Notes under the pieces: generated by a model
The model's database searches: none
The model's input: the letters and a program-made list of their open reading frames with translations, nothing else
What the model was told of the DNA's origin: nothing
Assembly: GCA_032821775.1 (NCBI GenBank)
Contig: JAVLRN010000009.1
Coordinates: forward strand, 620,001-684,000
DNA from: Sanguinoderma infundibulare
Taxonomy: Eukaryota; Basidiomycota; Agaricomycetes; Polyporales; Polyporaceae
Length of the DNA: 64,000 bases
Direction of reading: 5' to 3'
Made by a program: the position numbers and the translations under genes
Part shown: positions 25,360 to 35,732 of the stretch, piece after piece
Numbering within the stretch: position 1 is the stretch's first letter
How the letters are laid out: each line of letters starts with the position of its first letter

Positions 25360-26792
25360 ATGTTCACCCGTAACTTCATCCGTGTCACTCGCTTCTCTCG
25401 AGGATTGGCTACCCATGCGTCCTCCACCCCCTTGCCCGCCGTTCTCCACCTCAAGACCGGCCAGTCCTTCAGTGGTCGCTCTTTCGGCGCTCCTCGCAGC
25501 ATTTTTGGAGAGACCGTCTTTTCGACGTCCATCACGTCATGTACGTCGTGCCCACATGTGATTCAACGAATGACTCCTAACCCCTAAATGCCCTCTAGAC
25601 ACCGAATCAATGACCGATCCCTCCTACCGCGGTCAAATCCTTGTCTTCACTACTCCCCTCATCGGAAATTATGGCGTACCCCACAACACGACCGCTATCG
25701 ATAACCAAGATGTCGGCGTTGTTCTCGAGTCACAGAACATCCAATGCAGCGCTGTCGTCGTCGCCGACATCGCAGAGAAGTTCTCGCACTACACCGCCGT
25801 CGAGTCGCTCTCCCAGTGGTGCCAGCGATACAACGTTCCAGGCATCACCGGCGTCGACACGCGTGCCATCACCACCCTTCTTCGGGACCGGGGCACGACT
25901 CTCGGCCGTCTCGTCGTCGGCGCTGATGCGTTGCTTGCCGCACCTCCGCAGCCCGAGGAGTATTGGGACCCGACCACAGAGAACCTTGTCGCTCAAGTCT
26001 CCACCAAAACCCCCTACGAACTCAACCCGTCTGGGGACGTGAAGATTGCCGTCCTCGACTTCGGCGCGAAGGCCAACATCCTTCGCTCGCTTGTCCGCCG
26101 TAACGCGGCAGTGACCGTCCTACCCTGGAACTACAACTTCAACGACATTCGTGACCGCTTCGACGGTCTGTTCCTGAGCAACGGCCCTGGCGACCCGAGC
26201 CACTGCATGGAGGCCGCGATGCACCTCCGCAAGACGCTCCAAGAGTGGAACAAGCCCGTCTTCGGCATCTGCATGGGTCACCAGGTCATCGGCATGGCCG
26301 CCGGCCTTGAGGCGTACCGAATGACGTTTGGCAACCGTGGTCACAACCAGCCCGTCCTCGCGCTTGCCTCGTCCGGCTCTATCAAAGCCGGTCGCGTCTA
26401 CGTCACCAGGTGTGTTTCCTCATCTCATCCCTTATTCGTTTACTGGTGTTGATCGGTTGTGCAGCCAAAACCACCAATACGCCCTCAAGCTGCAGGACCC
26501 GTTCCCCGCCGGGTGGGAACCCTTCTTCATCAACTGCAACGACTCCTCGGTCGAGGGCATCAAGTCTTCGCCCGAGTCCGGCAAGCGGGTGTGGGGCGTC
26601 CAGTTCCACCCCGAAAGCGCAGGTGGTCCGCTCGACACCATGGAAATGTTCACGGACTTCCTCGGCGAGTGCCGTGCGCACAAGGCGCAGCTGAACGTTC
26701 CGTCGGAGCAGCCGAATGTGCGAAAGGCCACCCCCTTGTACGGCGTTGAGAGTGAGGTCGAGACGCCTCGTCGGGTCGCTGCCACCGCCTGA
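25360..26792 (+). CDS. CPA1: Carbamoyl-phosphate synthase, arginine-specific, small (glutaminase) subunit
   Basis: Glutamine amidotransferase subunit that hydrolyses glutamine and passes ammonia to the large chain to make carbamoyl phosphate for arginine. The N-terminus MFTRNFIRVTRFSRGLATHA is a likely mitochondrial presequence. The CPSase small-chain N-terminal domain follows (GAPRSIFGETVFSTS, after an intron YTESMTDPSYRGQIL, IGNYGVP, GVDTRAITTLLRDRG), then the class I amidotransferase domain: KIAVLDFGAKANI, FLSNGPGDPSHC, the nucleophile Cys in FGICMGHQV, and the His-Glu pair in VQFHPESAGGP. Exons are 25360-25540, 25602-26409 and about 26462-26792, giving about 440 residues, normal for the family. 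The spliced AAP uORF just upstream predicts translational repression by arginine. Confidence 0.96.
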
Positions 26793-27184
26793 GAGTAGAG
26801 GTAGCATGAAGGTTCAGTCTTACGGATGGGGACGTTACTGTGTGTCGACGTCAAGTCGACGTGTACAAATGTTTTGTGTCGTCTAATCGCTTCTGTATCA
26901 TGTCCAATACGAGCCAAAGTGTTCAATTCAACAGTTTTATTGTTCGAAGAGTGTGGTGGCGACTGAGTTTGCATCTCATGTATTTGCTACTGTCAGTGGC
27001 AAAGCATTGTTTTCTGTCCTCGACGCCCTTGGCGCATTCAAACCCATGTGACGTGTGCTCAAGATTGTCCTTTTGCGTATCTGCTGTTGCGGAGAGCACG
27101 GGTGTAGAGGCGGTTATGCGCAAGCCCAAGGGTCACGGCTGATAGGACAATTCATATATAGAAGAATTGAGCCCAGCTGTGCAT
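26793..27184. other. Intergenic
   Basis: 3' flank of CPA1 and 5' flank of the tRNA. No gene seen. Confidence 0.4.
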
Positions 27185-27292
27185 GGCAAGATGGCCGAGC
27201 GGTCCAAGGCGTGTGACTCAAGCGAAAGCTTGCCTGCAGAGCAGGTTTCTCATCGGGGTATCCCGGCGCGGGTTCAAATCCCGCTCTTGTCA
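27185..27292 (+). tRNA. tRNA-Leu (anticodon CAA) with intron
   Basis: The acceptor stem GGCAAGA (27185-27191) pairs with TCTTGTC (27285-27291, one G-T), with discriminator A at 27292. The D-arm box reads TGGCCGAGCGG, the anticodon loop CTCAAG holds CAA, and the T-arm GCGGGTTCAAATCCCGC is perfect. The long variable arm (GGGGTATCCC) fits the Leu class. An intron follows the anticodon, and its GCTTG pairs with the CAAGC of the anticodon loop, as in other fungal tRNA-Leu(CAA). A T-run at 27295 is the polymerase III terminator. One anticodon-stem pair looks mismatched. Confidence 0.85.
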
Positions 27293-28545
27293 AGTTTTTG
27301 TCATTTTGTATCACCTTTTCTGGCTGACTAGTGATAACATAAACAAGGGAGGAAGGAGGATGACATTCGTGTCCTTTTCTCACTTTCTCTCCATGTAGGC
27401 CTTGAAGCTTGACCGGTCAGAGGCGACCAACCCTGCGCGTCCCGGACTGTGCCTTGCGCACAAAGTGGGGCATTACGTGACCAGAAATCGGCACACTCGG
27501 GCACTTGGAGGAAATAATAAAGAACCATAGGCTTGACGTCCGGGGAGGCTCTTAAATAAAAATGTACCTCCTAAACTTTGTAAGACACTGCTAATCTACA
27601 AAGTTTAGTAAACAGATTTTCGGATTTGTCTCGCGTGCGAAAGGAGATGCTGAAGTTCTGTCGGCCATGGCGCATGGGCGTCTGCGTAAGTCCATATTGG
27701 GTGATACCAAAAAGGAAGCCGATAGCTGGCAGTCTGGAGGTCGTTGTACGATTAATGTTCTAGCTATCTAGCTCTAGCCATATCGATCATTTGAACGTCA
27801 AAGCACACATGAGACTACGTTCCGAGTTGACAGTTTTATATTATTGCGTGTTTTTGTGCCGGACTGCGTGTACACAACGAACTCGGTGATCGTGCACATC
27901 CGCCGCCCGGAGGTTTTCTCTTTTCTCCCGACTGACATCGACCTCAACAGACCCTCCATAAACGACCGCGCCAAAGCCTCATCCAAGGCCCGTCAGGTCC
28001 TCCTGGCGCACCCCTCTAGTTCCACCCCATGACCCCGGCCGAAGGCAGGGGGTGGGAGAGACGCGCGCGCAACCGTGGACGAGACCTGCGCCAGTCCCGC
28101 GGGGGCTGGCGAACGCCTGTCGTGCTTGTCAGGTGGTCCTCTGTTGATCCGGTGTGGGCGTGAGATACAAAGTTAGGACGACGTGCGAGAGCTACTTACC
28201 GAGTGCACCGTATGCGGCTCATGACGGAAAGACATCCGTGCTCGAGGGCCCGGGTGCTGTGGACACGACCCCGCTTCAACCGCCTGGGGCGGGAACGGTA
28301 GTCGTACGCGCCAGCTCGGCCTTCTGCACCGCAATTGACGGAGTTAGCCAAAGTAGGGAGGTGGGAGCTGAGTAGGCGACTCACCAAGTGTTCCTCCACG
28401 ATCGCCACCGTGTGGTACACGGCATAAGCCTGACGCTTGGTGATCGAGGAGGGAGGGTCGAGGGCACGAGAGCGAAGCGACAGTAGGCGTCGTCCGTATG
28501 GGTCGAGGAGGGCTGACCAGACATTGGGGGCTCGGCAGCAGGTCG
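27293..28545. other. Gene-poor stretch
   Basis: No gene I can support. Minus-strand open frames at 28196-28420 and 28344-29003 overlap and may contain later exons of the small gene at 28546-28677, but I could not place the junctions in phase. Confidence 0.35.
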
Positions 28546-28677
28546 TTATACGAAAGGAATGCGAGGTCGAACGCGGGGGCCAGGGACACGGCGTGTGGAC
28601 GGATGTCCGACACGCCGTCCCCGACCGGGAGACGTCGAGTCAGGAGGCCGGGTAGGGTGGAACAAGAACCGAGGCAT
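28546..28677 (-). CDS. Small FHPTRPPD-motif protein, single exon or first exon
   Basis: The frame starts MPRFLFHPTRPPDS and continues as a Pro/Arg-rich segment to a stop, 43 residues. The first part matches the start of the small protein encoded on both arms of the palindrome at 51253-53205 (MKRYFFHPTRPPDT). A TATAAAG box lies about 190 bp upstream (minus strand near 28870). Downstream frames (to about 28276) look partly coding, so this may be the first exon of a longer gene. Function unknown. Confidence 0.35.
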   Translation of the reverse strand: MPRFLFHPTRPPDSTSPGRGRRVGHPSTRRVPGPRVRPRIPFV

Positions 28678-29587
28678 GAGAAGGGAATGCTGATGAGTCT
28701 TCTTGCAAGTAGGCAGGAAAGGAAGCAGATCTGGGTTTTCTTGTTTTCTAGTTGCAGGCGAGCGAGAGAAGATGATGAAAAGCATCGCTGATGAGCGCTG
28801 GTAGTGGAGAGTGGCACCGGCAGATGATGGTTGTGGATGAGGAGATGACGCTCCGGGGGTGGTTCTTTATACCTTTCACGATGGTGGCTAACTACCCAAC
28901 CTCCGGTTCCGATTTGGCAGGTGGCCTTCCACAGACAGCTCGCCTTGGTTGACTTGCAGATCGGAATGAGGCTGGCGAAGCCCAGGCTTGAGCTGCCAGA
29001 CATACCTTCACTGTGGCTGGGTTGCCGGGGATGTGAAAGACGACGAATGACGCATTATGCGGCAGACATTGACGTCCGCATTGCCACCCTGAAATCCGAG
29101 GAACCAAAGTAACACGCGATCATCCCACCGCGTGTGATTCTGTCCCCGCGAACTTGAAAGGACAATCCCATCGTTTGTGCGGCGCACTGTTCGGATCGTC
29201 TTCGCCTCTTGATGTCCGGGAACCGAAGTACAGGAGGAGGAATTCTTTCCATGTGGCTTGGTCGCCTTCCCCCGCAGGAACCATACCAAAGCAGTCGCTG
29301 CGGGCCCGGCCTTCGATCACAAACCTTGCCCAAGGAAACCACGCACGCAAGAAGGAAAGGTTAGCAACAGACCGGGTCTGCGGTGAGGAAGACAAGGAAG
29401 ACATACCTCCTCCCGCTCCGGATACTTAACATAACATATTAATCGCTAATCGTGTCAAGCGCCCGAATCACGGGCATGGTCACGGTGTGACATAGCCCCA
29501 CCAGTCTTAACTTGAAGGCACTGCCTGGGTTAGGCTCGATCCCAGCGCTTGGGATTCAAACTCCGGTCGAAATCTCCCTCGGTGCTT

Positions 29588-29692
29588 CCCAAGCGGCTGG
29601 TACAACTGGTCGGGGTCATGGCTGTACGTCCCAATATGGACCCCGTGTGAAAACGTACTTCGTGAAATCGCACTTCCGTCCCGTAGAACAAT
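29588..29692 (+). repeat. Inverted repeat, left arm
   Basis: About 105 bp, from GCTTCCCAAGCGGCTGGT through ACGTCCCAATATGGACCCC to about the GAACAA at 29692. It matches the reverse complement of 30532-30634 with roughly 75-80% identity by eye. In frame it reads GRGHGCTSQYGPRVKTYF. Confidence 0.7.
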
Positions 29693-30531
29693 TGATGATA
29701 CAGACCAATTGCCTCCGCTCTCTCCTACCAAAACTCAAACAAACGATATATAATGCATATATAAATTACTGTGGGGTCGAAAATGGTGGATATATACAAC
29801 CAGTGGCTCTAGGATCTGAGTTTTCCTCGTAAATTGGGCTCACATGTGCGCAAAACCTGTGATTATGGTCTAACAATGCCACAGCAAAATGTGAAACTTA
29901 CAGAGCGGGCTATAGTCAACCTCAAGAGTCACATAAATGCCTCATTTTGATGCAAACTGTCTAACCAAGCTGAAATTTCAACTCTTATTTAGGTCAATCA
30001 GGCTATGGACAAGCAATGCGTGGGCTAAAAAGGCTCATACACATGAGAATGGAATCAACCAGGGAAGAAACTGCATGTAGAAGTGTTTGAAATGTGTCAG
30101 CGCATGGTTATCTCAGTAAGAGTGCCGAGTCCAAGTCCTGACGTCAACTTGGTTCTGCGCATGCACCATTGGCCACGTCATTATGCAAAATGCAGAGAGG
30201 GAAAGAGACCTCTCACAAATTAAAATATGCTCCTATAACATCTACAAGCATATAACAGGGGTAGAACTCCCAGGACCTGCGATCCGAGCGTAACATACAT
30301 CGTCCATGCAAGCAGGTTCCAGGTGAGCGCCTATCGGCATGCGGAAGCGCTGGCGTCAACCGGGCGTCTTTGGCTTCGGAGGGCGAGCACCCCCGAACAG
30401 CGCGTATGGCTCATATTCAGACACACAGCTGCATATAAACAAGGCTAAGGGTCACAGGTATGTGATGAATGTCTAATGTGATAACTTTTAACAGGGATTT
30501 CCTCTGCGTTCGAGTACAGCTGAGGATTCTC

Positions 30532-30634
30532 TGGGGGGCCAACTCGCGATTTTTCCAAGTACGTTTTCACACGGGGTCTATATTGGGACGTACGGCCAAG
30601 GCCCCGACCAGTTTCACCAGTCGTTTGGGAAGCC
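30532..30634 (-). repeat. Inverted repeat, right arm
   Basis: Reverse complement of the arm at 29588-29692; in frame it reads GRGLGRTSQYRPRVKTYL. It lies about 100 bp upstream of F-box copy 2. The conserved core includes TGTGAAAACGTACTT and ACGTCCCAATAT. Confidence 0.7.
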
Positions 30635-30739
30635 ACCTGCCTTTCACACTCCGCTCCCCCCAGAAAGGCAGGTGCACGCGCTTCCCGATCGACTGGTTCG
30701 AGTCTATGCCTGGGTGCGTTCTCTCTCACCCTCAAGTTC

Positions 30740-32517
30740 ATGCATCCAATGTCGACGCGGACTGGCCTTAATGCTGGTGAAGTATCTCTCTTACATATAA
30801 CGCCACTGGTTGGTTGCTTACACTAATTATTAGGTGTTCAGCCTCGTGACGTGAAGTCGGGGCCGCTACTCGACTGGGACGTCCTATACGACATCTGTGA
30901 TACGCTCACAGACACCAGCGATATCCTTTCGTTCTCATGCACCTGCTCCGCACTGCGCACGAAGGCAATCCAGCGTTTTCTCAACGTACGTCCAATCGTG
31001 CTCAAGGACGAACGGTCGACTCGCAGCATCCACAATCTTATTTTCGCCGACGAAGCCCACCGTGCACCCCATATTCGTGCTCTCGAGATCTGCGCCTGGG
31101 AAGTGGACGCAATGTCGCCCGAGTCTCGTTCCATTGTCTCCGACTACCTCTTCGCCATCCTCGCTTGCGCCGACCATCTCGAAAGCCTCGATATCCCCAA
31201 GTTTGACGCGATCACCGACTTCTTTAGCAACCTCGATCCTAGACTCCTACCTACTCTTCGGCGCTTCACTACGTTGCGACAGCTCTCAATTCGTGGCAGC
31301 GAAGGACTCGGAGATCAAGCGGCCGAGTTGATACAGAGCATACGCTCGCCACTCAAGGTCCTCCACGCAGATTTGTTTACCGAGGACACGACATGTACAC
31401 TGGATCGACTTGCAGCCGTGACGGCGCATTTTGGGTCGACACTCGAGGCGATCGAGCTAGACGGCGTCGCCCTTGAGGCTGATACAGGCGTTCCATATAT
31501 CCCTGTGCACTCTTCGCTCCGGTCACTCAAGGCCCGTTTTCTTACGGGTCTTCCCCTGCTAGCGGGTCTTCTGTCCGTCTTTCCTGCTCTCAATGCCTTA
31601 TCCCTCAACCATGTCTGCGAATACTCGGACGTCGACGGTGACATCGACATCCCCATGGATCTCATCCCGTGGCGAGTTCGCGAGAACAAGAAGGCCCAGG
31701 AAGCACGTTCCTGGACCCACCTCAACAAACTCGCATGCGACGCGGTCGTCTGCTTCTCGCTCGCCGTCAAGTGCCCCATCCGACATCTCGCCATCCACGA
31801 CTGCTGCATGGAAAACAAAACCGCCGTGACGGTTTCCCTGCGCGAGAACCCTCCTTGCCAACTCACACTCAACATGACCCTGTGGCCGGATTACCTGTCC
31901 GTGTTCGACGGGCTGTTTCCTGTCGAGCTAGCTGCGTCCTTGACGCATCTGTGTCTCGTGCTGAGCTACTGCATGGGGACCGGGACCCGGCAAAGCCATG
32001 CCTTCGGATGGGAAGGCCGCCTGGTACGCTCCATGCTTGTTGGGAACGTGTATCTGTGTCGCTTATGGTGAACTTGCAGAATGCCCTCGTGCCCTCCATC
32101 ACGCACGTCCGCCCTAGGTTCCTTCGTCTGATCTTTGAAACCATCCTATATAGTCACCGCGGTAACCTCGAGTCGGAAGAAGTCGTACGCGCCGCTGCGG
32201 AACTGCCATATCGACATGTCCTGTCGACGCTTGTGTCTTCCATCCCATCGCTGGAGTATGTGCTCTTGACAACCATTAGCTCTGTGAAGGATTACGGTGA
32301 GTTCGGTAACCAGAAGGGACGCGTGTGGCACATAAGACGTGCGTTCCAAATCTCTCGCATCGGAGACGGTGGGAAGAATCATGAGGTAGAAGAGCTGAGC
32401 CAAGAAATAGAGGCCGACATGCTCGAGAAGGAGGACCTGCTTTATGTCAACGATGATCGGGCGGTAAAGCTTTGGTGCTCTCTAATTTTGGATGGCGCGC
32501 TGAGGATCCGCTTTTGA
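30740..32517 (+). CDS. F-box protein, copy 2
   Basis: Probable SCF substrate adaptor of 554 residues from three exons (30740-30776, 30834-32023, 32080-32517), all joining in phase. The F-box-like segment LLDWDVLYDICDTLTD, then FSCTCSALRTKAIQRFLNVR lies right after the second exon starts. A leucine-rich body follows (HIRALEICAWEVDAM, HLESLDIPKFDAI, RQLSIRGSEGLGDQ). It is a close paralogue of 14712-16494 and lies in opposite orientation. The first intron is also conserved (shared CTTACATATAA and ACACTAATTATTAG), so the duplication copied genomic DNA, not mRNA. The last exons differ most (ELSQEIEADMLEKEDLLYV). The substrate is unknown. Confidence 0.82.
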
Positions 32518-33443
32518 CACACAGTTCCCGAACCGTTACTCGGACAGGATCGGTTCGAGCGATTGAAGAAGTTTCCAAGCCTGGTGTACAATCTCGGATT
32601 AAACCGTGTACCATAGCTCCCCCCTCCCCTTGCTGCCAGAGCGTTATATTCGATTGTTCACGCCAAAGAAAATTGGGACAAGAGGGAATCGTCATCCAGT
32701 AAGACCAATAGCAAGTAGTTTGCGACATGGCGCGAATTCTGCGTACCGTAGGCGGCCCATAGTGCTCCGCGTTGGCTTTTAGGCGCTTTCATGAGCGGCT
32801 CCACTGTGATACGCCTTTACTTATTCTACTGGTCGGCTAAGACTCTGTCGCCATGTACCCACTTAAAGATAACTTATGGGAAAGGCAAGACTGGTGCTTG
32901 GATATTGCGGCGACCTCGACATTCGAACATGTCGACTGGCGGCGACTGTCGGTGATCATGAGGTCTCTGTGCGAGATCCAGCGCGGTCGATCAAATTGAG
33001 ACTGTACATACGGAACCGTTGGCGGGCTGTTTGCGTGCGACCGTGTGCGCAACCTGTGCGACCCACGAACGTTGGCCGACTGGCGAGCTTCGCAAGAAGG
33101 ACGGGTATGTATATAGACGGCGGTGATGACGGGGACAGTGAGGCAATCACTGCCACACGTGGGATAGGGGAATTCCCTGTGCCATTGACGTGTGTCTGAC
33201 AGTGCTTCCTGGCCAGCTCAACCTCGCCCGCGTCGTCCCTGGCCATGCTCCCACCACTGACTGCTTAACTCCGTGGCCCGCCCCGAGGCTGCCCCGCTCG
33301 CTCTTTATTCGACCTGCTCTCTCGCCGTCCTCTTGTCTCTCCCAACCCTCCACCCAGCCGTCGATAGCGCCCCGCCACACGTTAGCGTTCGCCCCGCTCA
33401 GCAAACACCAACTTTCCGGCTCTCAGGCTCGAGCTTCCTTGCC
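32518..33443. other. Intergenic
   Basis: Between F-box copy 2 and Cdc1/Ted1 copy 2. The right end (33190-33440) is pyrimidine-rich and probably the promoter and 5' UTR of the latter. No gene recognised. Confidence 0.4.
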
Positions 33444-35732
33444 ATGCTCACGGCATCGCGCAGAGCACTACGCCCCACCCTCGATGCATGGCTCTTCCGC
33501 TGGGGGATTCTCGACTGGCTCCGGCTTCTCTGGTACACCGCCGTCCTATGGTACGAGGTCGTCTCCTTCGTCTGGTCTCTCAGGCATTGTACCTGGCCAG
33601 ACGCGCTTCTATCACCGGTGCGTACACTCGTTCTCCCGTTCGCTTCCGCTTCAACCATTGACTTGCATCCCATCCGCTTCTGCTCCCGAAGAGTCAAGAA
33701 CGGCCGATCCACATCCTGCTCGTTGCCGATCCCCAGGTCCGGGACCCGTCATCGTCCAGGGCTGCGGGCTTTGCCGTCGTGCGCCAGTACCATACCGAGC
33801 TCGCGCTCAGGCGCAACTGGTTCTTTGCGTCGCGGAAGAACCCTGACGTGATCGTCTTTCTTGGCGACATACTCGCCTCGTGGCGGCTGCTCAGGTCCGA
33901 CGACGAGTGAGTGTCGATCCCCGCTCCGATCCATTCTTATACCAATCCCTGTGGGGCCCCAGTTACGAACGCAATTACGACAAGTTCGTCGACGTCTTCC
34001 GCCTCGACCGCCGCATCCCCTCCTACTTCATCCCTGGGAACAATGACGTCGGGTGGGTCTGCGCTCCCGATTTCATATCGCGCGTCATCAGCTATCTAAC
34101 TACTCCGTTAGGTTGAACATCGATCCCGCAGCAGCCCGCCAGGCCCGTCATCGGTTCACTTCCCACTTTGGGCCCGTGAACCAGAAGGTACATGTCCGGA
34201 ACCATACGCTTGTAATGTTAGATGCTCCAGGGCTCGTCGAGGAGGACTATTTGCGGGCTGCAAAGTATATTGATTATGAACACTGGACGCCCGTGCCCCA
34301 TGGTCCGGTTGAGTTCGTCCACTCTTTGCGGCAAGGTACGTTACGTACTGAGCGTCGGCTCAATCCCATCAAAGTTAAGCTCTCGGCCTTCTCTAGAAGG
34401 TCGACATCCGACCATACTCTTTACACACATACCGCTCCATCGCCCTGATACTGCGTCATGCGGTCCACTCCGAGAGAAAGGCACGATACGCCGCGGTGTC
34501 GGACCCAGCTACCAGAACATGCTGCACAAGAAGACGACTGCGTTCCTGCTCCAGAGCATCGCGCCAGAAATAGTGTTCAGGTGCGGTCTTCTCTTTCAAT
34601 ACTTCGGTACCTCTCTTTGACGGGACCTTTTTCTCGCAGCGCGGACGACAAGGATTACTGCGACTATGTTCACGTCCCCACGCACGAGGACACCAAGGCG
34701 TTTACAGATCCACGACAGGAAAATAGCACGCAGATTACAAATGCGCAGAATGTCCGCGAAGTCACCCTCAAAGCATTCTCGCCGTCTTCTGAGATCCGCC
34801 GTCCTGGCTTCCAACTACTATCCCTCAACTCCCCTTCCTCGTCCTCGTCCTCTGATACCCGGCCATCATTTGCCACAACAGCCTGTTTTCTGCCCGACTA
34901 TCCGTCGATATATGGCTGGCGCTACATTCCCCTATTTATCCTCACGGCCTTGATCATAGCGTTCCTGCGTCGCAAGCATCGCACCCCTTCGCTGCCCATG
35001 CACCGACAGTCGATTTTCCATAAGTCCATTTCCTTGAACAGCCTTCCACCGGCGCCATGGTCTCCTCTTCCCCATCCTCCCTCACCATTTTCTCCCGACT
35101 GGTCACCCCACACGCCAGGCTTCCGCACACCCCGGCCGCGCTGTCCCCATTCAACCAATAGCACCTCAAGCCCGAGAGAAGAGCTGCCGAAAGACTCCCT
35201 CCGCGCTCCGCTGCTCAGCGCGAGCTCCCCCTCCTTGGGCACGAACTCTTCCGACGCTGGGCCGCCCGAGACGGTCCCGACGCCGACCTTCCGCGCGACC
35301 GCGCACCCGCACCCGCACGCAAACGCAAATGGGGCCTCGCACCACCTCCCGACCGGGCCCGCGCACATCGAGGCGGACGAGCTCGAGGACGAGTTCGCGT
35401 ACGGCCAGCGGCAGCTGCTGCGGTACAAGATCGACCGCGGCGACGACTTTGCCGCCTCGCCCGCCTCCGCCTTCTCCGCCTCCTCGTCCTCGTCCTCGTC
35501 CTCGTCGCCGGACGGGCTCGGGGTCGGGTTCACGTTCACGCTGTACGGGCGCAGGCGCCAGATCTCGCTCTGGAACCCGTTGCATCGGCCCCGGAGGCGG
35601 AGCGCGCCCGGGGGCTTTGGGGCGAGGAGGCGGAGCAAGCGCGCGTTCTTGAAGCGGCTCGGGATGGACTTGGCGTACATCTTGTGGCCGGCGGTGCTGC
35701 TTTGGCTTGGGCTGAGGTTTATGGTGAGCTGA
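33444..35732 (+). CDS. Cdc1/Ted1-family protein, copy 2 (metal-binding motifs degraded)
   Basis: Paralogue of 5912-8579 with the same exon plan. An N-terminal membrane helix (LDWLRLLWYTAVLWYEVVSF) is followed by HILLVADPQ, VIVFLGDILASWR, YFIPGNNDVG, HFGPVNQ, MLDAPGLVEEDYL, FTHIPLHRP, SADDKDYCDYVH, the IRRPGFQLLSL segment and a C-terminal membrane helix (YIPLFILTALIIAFL). Compared with copy 1, GDxxD has become GDILA, GNHD has become GNND, and GDDHD has become ADDKD, so several predicted metal ligands are missing while the fold-forming segments are kept. A Ser/Pro-rich cytosolic insert (35000-35500) and a final hydrophobic segment (LAYILWPAVLLWLGLRF) are added. It is likely a non-catalytic or altered homologue, though some Ted1-type members may differ naturally. 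The junction after exon 1 is uncertain. Confidence 0.83.

Larger units (their letters stand above)
28678..30739. other. Gene-poor, repeat-bearing stretch
   Basis: Contains the inverted repeat pair listed below and an AT-rich core (29740-30260) with no long frame. I see no transposase, reverse transcriptase or LTR. Confidence 0.45.

Noticed and set aside
27293..30739. LTR retrotransposon or DNA transposon in the gene-poor stretch
   Set aside because: No reverse transcriptase, integrase or transposase motif was found; only the short inverted repeat pair is supported.
30838..31134. Minus-strand ORF over F-box copy 2 (also seen antisense to copy 1)
   Set aside because: Its conservation between copies only reflects duplication of the sense gene.
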